A stretch of 64,000 nucleotides of DNA from Beroe forskalii (lineage: Eukaryota > Ctenophora > Nuda > Beroida > Beroidae). Shown here piece by piece: positions 11,150-21,700 of the stretch (the stretch's first letter is position 1; the number at the start of each line of letters is the position of its first letter). Under the pieces are notes generated by a model. That model was not told the origin of the DNA and made no database searches. It saw only the letters and a list, made by a program, of their open reading frames with translations. Both the position numbers and the translations under genes were made by a program. Location: contig WFMF01000149.1 in NCBI GenBank assembly GCA_011033025.1, positions 186,001 through 250,000 of the forward strand, in the 5' to 3' direction.

Positions 11150-11320
11150 AAGTGTGTTCATAGGTTGAAAGCAACAGATCGAAAAGTAGGTCGAAAAGCA
11201 GGTTGAAAAGGTAGGTAGAAAAAAACCATCCAGACTGGGACACAGTAAAATTCTTCATGTCCTTTAGACCTTCTTTTCAACCTGTTGTTTTCGACCTATG
11301 AAGACACATATGCGTGAAAA
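11150..11320. repeat. Imperfect inverted repeat
   Basis: TTCATAGGTTGAAAGCAACA at about 11,158 faces its near-complement at about 11,285-11,305 (AACCTGTTGTTTTCGACC). The left arm also carries three short GTCGAAAAG-type repeats. Bases 11,320-12,200 show only short open frames that I do not recognise. Confidence 0.5.
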
Positions 11321-12215
11321 ATCTTGAACTTAATGTTAAAGCAGGATGCTTATCATCTGTTCTCCATTAGAAAAGCCTAAGAGGGCAAAACAATCTCTGC
11401 GATTTTCCAATTCTTTTTAAAAATCCTAGGTTTTTGTCGTAAACGTATGTGCTCAATTCTCATCAAACGTTACCGTACTATACTAATAAAAGTAAAAATA
11501 AATTCATAATGTTTCTCCCTTTTAAAAACATTTTGTCAAGTGAAACAAGTGTCATGCATCCTACAAAGGTAAATAAAACTAAAAATGAAATTGTTATTCC
11601 TTTTTTAAGTTGTCAGTTCTTGCTTGTAGAACATAGGACTAGGAGTAAAGCCAAAGGAAGCATGCAACTTTCCACGAAGCAACACAAAATGATCAATTTG
11701 ATACGTGCAGCATTTATAATCTGTGGAACCTAAAAACCTAAATACAGTTAAGTTCACCAATGTAGCGAAGTCTCTTTCAGTTTCAACATCAAGGAATAGA
11801 ATATATTCGCGTGCAGAATTTTGGCGGTTTCAGAATTAACGAATTTATCTTTTTCAAAAGTTCAACCCGCTCTTTCTGTATGTGGCTGGAGAAAAATATC
11901 AAGATTTGGAAGGCTAGCAGGCAAAATAAAATAGTGGAGTTTATAATATCATCGCTAACGGTAATATTAAAATCAATTTACCTATTTATACTGAGTGTAT
12001 AAGTACTGCGTGTGGCCAATGGGCAAAGTTTTACCAATATATTATGACACCAGACTCAGAACTGGCTGGAGCACAGATCTCGAGCTGAAATAGACGGTTA
12101 GGCGTCATCAGACATCTTTTACAGCCATCTTCGAATTTGTAGGCATCACTTGCAGTCGTCTGCTATTTGCGGGATGACCAAAAGAGAGTGTTTTATGGTG
12201 CCGTGGGGCTTGGAA

Positions 12216-12305
12216 CCCGTTGTCATGGTACCCGTTGTCATGGTACCCGTTGTCATGGTACCCGTTGTCATGGTACCCGTTGTCATGGTACCCGTTGTCA
12301 TGGTA
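12216..12305. repeat. Minisatellite, six exact copies of a 15-bp unit
   Basis: CCCGTTGTCATGGTA is repeated six times without change. The 15-bp length keeps reading frames open, which explains the Met-Thr-Thr-Gly frame on the minus strand; I do not regard that as a gene. It lies about 280 bases past the last TTC41-like exon. Confidence 0.9.
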
Positions 12306-12588
12306 ACTGATCTGTGAGGTAGCAGTGGTCGCTGTGGAAGCAGAATGGCGTGCACCTACAAGTAAACGAGAATGGATGTCCCGGAGGTGGGTGGAGGTGC
12401 AGGGACGAACCTACGAAACAGAGGGTCAATTCTATTGAAAACAAGGCCAAAGGTACATTTTGGGGTTTTTAAAGGGGCTACAAGTTATGTGGAGGTATCA
12501 GAAATTAGATGATGAAATATTTCCTTGGATTTACGCACAAATAAAGTATTTCCTTGTGTTTACGCACGAATATAATATTTCCTTGTGT

Positions 12589-12711
12589 TCACCTGGCAGG
12601 ATCCTCTTCCAACTCTCTCCGCATCCTGTTCTGACACTTCCTGATCCTACGCTGGATATCCTGCCACACTGACGGCCGGGTGAACCTGCTCTGCCGAATT
12701 TTTAGGGCGAT
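12589..12711 (-). CDS. TTC41: TTC41-like alternative last exon B
   Basis: The acceptor TCATTTCAG|ATCGCC is in phase 0. It encodes IALKIRQSRFTRPSVWQDIQ and a basic tail ending PAR-stop, 40 residues. It resembles exon A residue by residue (IAL.IRQ.R, W.DI.RR, basic end) and has the same acceptor phase and the same AGG-TGA ending, which marks it as a tandem duplicate. Confidence 0.65.
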   Translation of the reverse strand: MALKIRQSRFTRPSVWQDIQRRIRKCQNRMRRELEEDPAR

Positions 12712-15700
12712 CTGAAATGAATAGCGAATTATAGAAAACACAAAATTTATACCTCTTCAATTAAAATTTTCTACAAAAAAGCATCAAAGTCCGAAATATT
12801 AGCACGAACAGATCCAGATAGAATACAACACGTGATACTCAATAAGAAAACATATTCGGTATATTCACAGAGACAGTGCTTCACTACAAAACAAGCGACA
12901 CAGACAGTTTACACAGCTTCACAGGGTCACAAGGAAGACTGTGTGTTTGACTGTTTGACAAGGGTTGACATGATAATTTCACGGTGTAAAACCAGGATCG
13001 ATGAAATCAAGCCATCACTATCCCATGAGCAGCCCAATATAAAACACGAAGGCGGCACATTGCTAAGTCACCTATCTTCACTGCTCGGCACTTTCAACCT
13101 CACTCGTTTCCTACAGTTTTGCTGCCTTCGGGCAATGTCTTTCCAGAACCGCTTACTGTAGCGTTTCTGACGAATTTCTAGAGCAATCTGAAACCTCTCA
13201 CTCGTCAATTGTGTGCAAAATCGAGGGACAAAAGAAACAAAAACAATGGACAATGGACCAGAGGGAAACGAAGACGAGCAAAATAATTAAACACGTCTGA
13301 AAGGTGGACAGACGGTAAGAGGGACTGACAGACTAATAAATGACCAGAAAGAAGACACATATTGGGGAAACGACAGCAGACGGACAGCAGACAGATTAGA
13401 GACAGTCAGCAGACAGACAGCAGACAGACAGCAGACAGACAGCAGACAGACAGCAGACAGACAGCAGACAGACAGCAGACAGACAGCAGACAGACACAGC
13501 AGACAGACAGCAGACAGACAGCAGACAGACAGCAGACAGACAGCAGACAGACAGCAGACAGACAGCAGACAGACAGAGCAGACAGACAGACAGACAGCAG
13601 ACAGACAGCAGACAGACAGCAGACAGACAGCAGACAGACAGCAGACAGACAGCAGACAGACAGCAGACAGACAGCAGACAGACAGCAGACAGACAGCAGA
13701 CAGACAGCAGACAGACAGCAGACAGACAGCAGACAGACAGCGTACAGACAGCAGACAGACAGCAGGCAAACAGCAGGCAGACAGCAGACAGACAGACAGC
13801 AGACAGACAGCAGACAGACAGCAGACAGACAGCAGACAGACAGACAGCAGACAGACAGCAGACAGACAGCAGACAGACAGCAGACAGACAGCAGACAGAC
13901 AGCAGACAGACAGCAGACAGACAGCAGACAGACAGCAGACAGACAGCAGACAGACAGCAGACAGACAGCAGACAGACAGCAAACAGACAGCAGACAGATA
14001 TACAGCAGACAAACAGACAGCAAACAGACAGAAGACAGACAGCAGACAGACAGCAGACAGACAGCAGACAGACAGCAGACAGACAGCAGACAGACAGCAG
14101 ACAGACAGACAGCAGACAGACAGCAGACAGACAGCAGACAGACAGCAGACAGACAGCAGACAGACAGCAGACAGACAGCAGACAGACAGCAGAGACAGCA
14201 GACAGACAGCAGACAGACAGAGAGACAGACAGACAGACAGCAGACAGACAGCAGACAGACAGCAGACTGAAATCAGACAGCAGACAGACAGAGAGACAGA
14301 CAGACAGCAGGCAGACAGCAGACAGACAGACAGCAGACAGACACACACCGCCCACCTCGAAGCATGAGAGCGCGTCCTCCCACTTGTACAACTCCTCGTA
14401 TATCATGCCCAGATGGTAGTTGCACGTGGCGCGCAGCACGTGGTCGTGGGACAGCACCTCGTCGTAGATCTTCAGCGCGTTCTTGAAACACACCTCGCTC
14501 TGACCCCCTGTTCTCCCACTGTCGGTACAGGAAACCCTGGGATAAATAAATATGCTGAGGAAGTTTCGAGAAGACTTTATTTGGTTATTGTTTCATGAAT
14601 TTCTATAGTTTCTGGGGTAGGGGAGGGAAATTCAAGCGCTCGCCATAGTCAGAGAAAACGATTTTTGGAGAAATTCTCTCCAAGGAAGAAGAGGGTTATT
14701 AAACCGAGACATATACTGAGAAATTACTATACTGAGAAATTACTATTTTGAGAGTGGCACTGACAAGTGACAGGGGGTTTCAAAGCGAAACGTTCTATTC
14801 TTGAAAGGCAACATTAGTAATTGACAGTTTTTTTTCTTCTTGCAAGTGTGACTTGACAGTTGATTTTACTTGGTTGAACTGTTTTAACCCTGAATTGGTT
14901 AGAATCTCCGTTAACGAATTCACATAAACCCCACACACCTTTTCTTGCCAGTTGAGTGCCACCAAGGGGTGTCTCCAGCCGTAGTGTCGTTTCCTGAAGT
15001 CGAGTGTCTTGTCGAAGATCCGGTTAGCTTTGGCGAAGAGCGCTGACTTTTCAGCCACGTGCTCGTTAGGGATTTTGTTAGCGCGCTTTGTCAACAACCT
15101 GAGATGAAATACTTGTTTTTCCAATGTGTAACCACATACATATGATATGGAGAGTTCATTATTCAATGATTCTACAGAAGTTTCTAAATAGAGAAATAAG
15201 GTGTATACCTCTAGATCTTCTTATGCCGACACTCTAACAATAAAAGAAAGGTGTGTGCGTTTGAATTTCATTGCCTCACCTTGATTTGTTGAAGCGATAC
15301 ATGTAGTAACCCGGTGACTTCTTGTAGTTACTCAGCATTCCGAACTTATTCTTAGTTTCCCGCAACAGATTCTCTGCTTCATCTGCCAGAAAATGAGGAG
15401 TTTTTAGAGAACCACCAAACAGTGAGAAATTAGAATAAACCTGAACTTAAAAAGTCCCAAATATAACAAAGGTTATATTTGTGATAGCTCAACTTGAAAT
15501 AAATCTTAGCCATCTCCACCCCTTCATCGAACCACTGAAGCTTTTGCTAACCGAGTTGCTTGAGCAGGAGGTAAGTTGACACGATGTTGTTATAAAGGGC
15601 ACACTCCTCTTCCAGCTTATTCTCAAGACTGGAGAGCCGGAGTTTCTCAATGGCCTCGTTGAAGCTGGATCGGGCGTGTTGCCACTCTACTTTGTAGTAG

Positions 15701-18700
15701 TAAACTTTACCCAGTGAGTAATTGATTTGGTAGAGGAGGTCCACTTCCTTGCCTGGACACAGCTTCAAGGCCTGAGTTTCGATTTTTTCAACATGGGAAC
15801 AATGAAATAGCCAACGTGTTTAACAATTTTTGAACTGTAAATTTTGTATTTTGACCACTGCACATTTGAAGATGACAGAATGACAAACTTATTCACACAT
15901 ATTGGAAAGAGTCACAAATGTTTGTAAACTCAGTTCCACAGTTAACAATTGTCATATTCTCACGTGTTTGAGGAGCTGGGTGCCGGGTTCGTAGTCGCAT
16001 ATCTCCCCCAGGAACTGCCCAGCTAACCACGCGGACTTGGACAGTTTGACAACCCTCTCCTTTGAAGAGACGCAGTCCCGCACTTGGGATACCAGCCTCG
16101 CGAGGTCCTCTTCTGCCTGGGAAGGGGATGGGTTAGGGAGATCTTCACAACGCAACAAGACTTGATTTTTAGGGCAAAGTCATGAATTTCAAAGACCCTG
16201 AAATTGAAAAGTGAAAATTGCCACGGCCTGTACAGTAGGTTTCAAATCTAAATCTGAGATGTTACCATTAAAAATCTTGCGGATTATTCACCTGGTCCGG
16301 CGTTTCACCGCACTCTTCTACCGCTCTTATCAGTTCTTTTCTTACCATTCCGTTATACGTCTGAAATTGAAGCAGTTGCTCATGGATTAAGGGATGAGGT
16401 AAAGGGAGAGGTAAAAATAACAGTTTTTGTCTGGAATGAATGATAAGGAATTCGATAATTCTAATAGTTTTAATCTAAATATGGATGAACGATCCTAACC
16501 TCGGCAGGACCCGGTATATTAGGGCATGTTGCTTCATTTCATCCCAGTATCTGAACAGGTCTATCTTGAAAGTGTTGAACTGGTTGATCTCTGAGCTGGA
16601 TCGGAACAGTTCGAAGTAGCGAGGGGTCCGGACTATTTCGTGCAGCTTACCCCACTCGTGAGCCTGGGCCGAGGGTGATAAGTTAGTGAGTCAGAGCCGA
16701 GGGTAATTAATGGGTGAGAGTGAAGCCAAATTATTTTCCGAACAATTCAAATTATAAATTCGATGTCATTAAATCAAAACTACCAACCTGGGACCAGTGC
16801 CAGGGGAGTTCCTCCAGCACCCTCCAATTAGTGGGCTGCGTCTCAAAGTACTTCGCCAGTTTCTGAGGTTGGGTATGTTCGTTAGTTGACGGCAGATGGA
16901 TATATCGTAGCGTGATGTGCTAATTACGTTAAAAAATAATCCAAAATATGGGCAAAAAATGACTGCGTTGCGACTACGATTTCCCCTTTGTGATTTGCAC
17001 CCCCACTGGCACCACCACGAGTAATCATTAATCTGGTGTGATCATATTGAGGAATGGACTGGAGTAATGACCACTCGTATGCTAGTGAAGTAGCCCTAAG
17101 AAGAGCTGTTTAATCGCCAATGAGCTGTTAATCGGTGCCTTAATAATGGGTCAGTAATCTTCTGTATATTATCACATTGATCAAGTCCATCTGAGAATTA
17201 TCGCATCTGTCACAATATCATTAGCATTAGCCTGTTATAACGGACCTCCAATGTTACTTGGGCATGTTTGGTTTGTCACCGTACAACTTCATTAAAGCTC
17301 GGTCTGCCTGTCTTGCCGTTACTTTTTCGAATTTTTCCAAAAAAGGAATGAATTTAGCTCCTCGCTGTGTCTAGTCTAAAAAGTACCAAACCATTTTGCA
17401 GTATTGGGTATAGGCACAAAGATACCATGTCGATCATAGTAATTAAGTAATTAGTCCGAAACAAAACCATGTAACTTTGGGGAAGAACCACTTTATAATT
17501 TTATAATACCTACCGCATGGTGCGTTCTGAATGGTGCCTTTTTGTTCCCCAACACGCAAAAGAAAAATCATATATGGAAAAATTATCTTAATGTACGAAC
17601 TATGATTTCGAATTCTTTTTTGTTTGAAGTCGTCCGTTTGTTACAATCTCAACCAAAATTCGCGGTCTCTGCAGCTGCAGTCTGACGCAATAGCAAGTTT
17701 CAGAATTGTGTTAATCTTAAAAACGAATTCTGTTTTAGTCACACCTGCAGTTTAATTTTAAGTACTCAAAATTGCACTCAACAATGTAATAGTTTGATTT
17801 TTTTAATCATTTAAGTAATGAGTTCTTGTGATCCACGTTTAAGTTTTCGGCGAGGAAATCGTGATGCAAAATAACCCCGATATTGTGTATCAGAGTGTGG
17901 AAGTTTGAAGTTCTACACATACCGTGTGGTACCACAAATAACTACCACATACCGTGTGGTACCACAAATAACTACCACATACCGTGTGGTACCACAAATA
18001 ACTACCACATACCGTGTGGTAGCAGTTGTGTGTCCGTCTGAACATGCTGGGCATCCTCCTCAGTTGGTGGGTGGGGTATCTGGTTGCCCTGGTGACGTTA
18101 ACTTCAGGAGTACCTCCCATCACCGAGCAGAGGACGGCTTTCTGTACACAGCCGTGAGCCAGGGAGAAGATACCCGTGTGCTCCTTTATCAAGGAGTCCT
18201 GCGCGGCTCTGAAGGGGGGATGTTAATCAGGTTTATCGCCGGACTTTTCAAAGAGAGAAAAACTCCGCAAGACTTGTATTGAAACATAAAATACTTAAAT
18301 AGTACTTTGAATGGACAATGGAATAAAATTGATTGAAATTTCAAGACATGTGCCTCAGTGTCTAGTGTCTACTCTCTGTGCACTTGCACTGTTTGTCAGA
18401 TTGTTACATTCAAACCTGTAAAATGAAGCCCAGTCTGCGCTCCTCACTTCGGAAGAATCTCTGTATCCGATCATGTAGAGGGCTCCGAGTATCTCAGTTT
18501 CAGTTAAACCTAGGAGGAGGGAAGAGGATTTTCAGATTCAAATTTGATCACACTGAGTTTCAGTTGAAAAAGGAAGGAAGAAAGATAATCCATAGATTAG
18601 CAGATTGTTGATCTAAACCCACCTCTGCGGCTCATGGCGATGAAGCACAGTGCGTCCTGGACCCACCCAAAGGGTTCTCCTGAGGGGTGGGACTGGAGGT

Positions 18701-21700
18701 TGTCGCTCCACCCGTAGTCCCGACACCACCTGATGAAGATGTTATACCACAGCTCCTCCTGGGTCGGTGCCTGGAAAATAGGAGGGGTTTAGGAGGGTTG
18801 AAAAGGGGCCTGAAAACAAGGGGAGGGTTTAGAGTAAGGTTAAACGCTGCATATACGAGAGGAAAAGAAGGAGGGATTTAGGAGCCAAGGAGGGGTAGGT
18901 GGTAAACGCTGAATGTGCGAGGTTTAGGAGGGGAAGTTAAGAGTGTGAGTAAAAGTCAAATTTGTCTATCTATCTACAAAATTATGGCCAAATTTTTTAA
19001 CTTTAGGAGGGTTGAAAATGGCGCCTGGAAAGAAAGGGGGGAGGGCGGTTTAGGAGGGCAAAATTGATGGATTTTAAACAGCCCTGAGTAATGAGTGTAG
19101 GTAAATATCAAATTTGTAGGAGTTGAATGTAGATTATTCATATCTCAAGAGAGAAGTGGTTAAAAGCGCTGTTCCCTGATTCGGGATATTTTGGTCCAGG
19201 TTCTGTTACTTTGCTGCACATTTCCATCATATTATGAATTCAAATGTTGACCATGTGCAGAAGATGATATCATTATAGGAGGGACAGAAATCATCATATG
19301 ATTTCTTGAGCACGGTATGAAATTGTGTGAAATTACTATCACTTTAAGTGAGGTGTAGTTCTCAGCCAAGTGTATGTGTGTGTGTGTTTGTGTGTATGCG
19401 TGTGGAATTATGTTCTGTTTGCATGCGGTGTCTGTGTTTGATATGTTTGTATTCGTGAAGGCTTGTATCTGTGTGTCAGTGAGTCTGTTTGTGTGACTTA
19501 AAAGTCTTGTTTGTCCGTATGTACGCTTGTTTGCGCGTGTGTTTGCCTGTAAGTTATGAGGTTCGCCTGTAAGTTATGAGGTTCGCATGAGGATCATAAT
19601 GTATACTTGATATGAATAACAATCAGTACACACGGCGTCCGGCACTGCTCACCCTCAAATATGAATAACATTATCCCCCGCTATACAGCCATTGTCAGGG
19701 TGCACTGTGCACCATGCCTCTCTGTACCTTGATATAAGCCTGGATCAGAGAGTGCTTCTTTGGATCAGAGAGTGCTTCTTTTGAAGCAATATGCTCCAAG
19801 GCGTACAAACAAAGGTCGACGGTCGTCGACCATATTATATTTTGTTTTTGGAGAAACGTTCTCGCTTTGTTTTTTAAAAGCGAATTTCATGTACAGCATA
19901 AAGACCCGTTTTTCTGAATCATTGTTGTCTTTCATATATTCGATCTTCTCTAATAAAGCATCATAAATGGTGAAGTTGTTCCTTTGTGTGTGAGTCTCCG
20001 AAAAGGATTTATTTATCTCGCATTCAACGAAAATAAATACGTTTTATTAGCTTTATTGACCCGTATTGTTGTTTGATTGAGCATTGTTGAGCGCTATATT
20101 TGTACTACTGCTGCTCGATTATCCTCATTTCTGATGTTTGCTCGTTTGGTGTCGAACGAATTTTCATAATGACCTCAATTTTGTTCAATTATTAAAGGAG
20201 TCAAGTTGAGTTTTGTTAATCAACTGAGATTATAATCTTGGATAATTGCCAGTTTCCCAGAATTTGCTGATTCAGTTACTCTTTCTCCGTTACCAGTGCC
20301 ATAATGAGGGATATAATGAGGGCACCACAGCTGAGTCCACCCATGAACCTTTTCCATCGCCGGAGAATCAAGAAATACAACGCTGAGTTCTACAAGATCA
20401 ACAAGAACACTCAGGTTATAATAGAAAAGTGCGAAGACAATTCTTCTCTGAAGGAACAGATAAGCGTCTGATTCGTGGACTATCTTTTTTGACCGATCGA
20501 TTACACTTTCAACTCCCACTGCATTGAATGCTGGAGTGGACGAATAATTTCTTAATTCTTAAAGGCCAACTGATCATTTCAAGTTTTTCTACAAATGCTT
20601 GGAATAACATCGTTCATATGAACCATTAAGATTCCGCATATTTTTAGTTTGCATATCTGGACAGAATTGCTGAAAATGACACATTTAAGAACGTGTTGTG
20701 ACGTAGCAGGTGGGAGTTTATAGCTTGAAATTACAGGTAAAAATAATTTAGCTATCAAATGTTGGCTTAAGTACTGAAAAATGATAGTAATTAGAAATCG
20801 TAATATTTATGTTTATTGATCCGAAAATTTGTTTGGATAAGGATTGAATTACCGCATCGCGTCATCAGAAATTACGACTTAACATGCACCAGCTACAGGC
20901 TCTGGAATGCGGCCCTTTTACAGTAGTTTGTATTGTGATATCCCATCGATTCCCACATCATACGTAAGCAGTGATATTTCAGCTTCCTATACTGAGCGCT
21001 GTGTACAATATATAATGCCCGGACTTTGATACATGTTATTAATATAGTGTCGGGCGTGGTTTGGCATTATTATCTCAAAATTTTTTGTAATGATCAGTTG
21101 GCCTTTAAGTGAAGAATTCCAAGAGAACACTGAAATTCCCACCTTCCAGGCTAATATAGCGGGTAAAGTGCACCATGAGATGAAGCAGGAAGACATGTAT
21201 AAAGACATGGAGTTCGAGCTAAACACGGAGAGAGATAAAATCCATGTCAAACTGCAGGATCTCAAACTGAGGTGGGATAACACTTTGGATTACTTCTCAG
21301 CTGGAATTTGAGTCTGTACTAAAATATTTTTTTGTTTTATTGAAGGTTTTAGAAGGATAGCGGTAATTTTCAAATTGATAGCGGGCAGGGGTTCTAAACT
21401 GGATACATCCTTTGGGATGAGCCCCCAGGAAGTATCCCGAAATGTGCATGATAAGTGCGGGTATAAATGTTTTATGAATTCTCCCAGGTTTCAGAGATTG
21501 AAAGAGTTCAGTGAGTGCTACAGTTCAGTGGCACAGAGTCTTCTGCAGCAAAGTTTACTGACAATAGTACTGCCTTGTGTTCTGTATTCTGATATTTGCC
21601 GTGTTTTCTAACATCAAAGTGCCAGCTTAGGAGACAGAAAAAGGCAGCTAAAAGGTAGAAACATGGAATTGCTGAATACAATTTCTTGTTCGAGACTCTT

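Noticed and set aside
13385-14342. CRISPR-like regular repeats
   Set aside because: The units are contiguous without spacers and the genome is eukaryotic. The same holds for the other arrays here.
13287-14493. Long Cys-Leu-Ser-Val and Gln-Thr-Asp-Ser-Arg reading frames on both strands
   Set aside because: They are produced by the stop-free 11-bp minisatellite. Only the part at 14,356-14,499 is a real exon.
15480-15549. In-frame TAG followed by a coding-looking stretch (WFDEGVEMAKIYF), suggesting a nonsense mutation
   Set aside because: The donor CTCG|GTTAGC before it joins the next exon in the right phase as QLDEAEN, so the TAG and the stretch after it are intronic.
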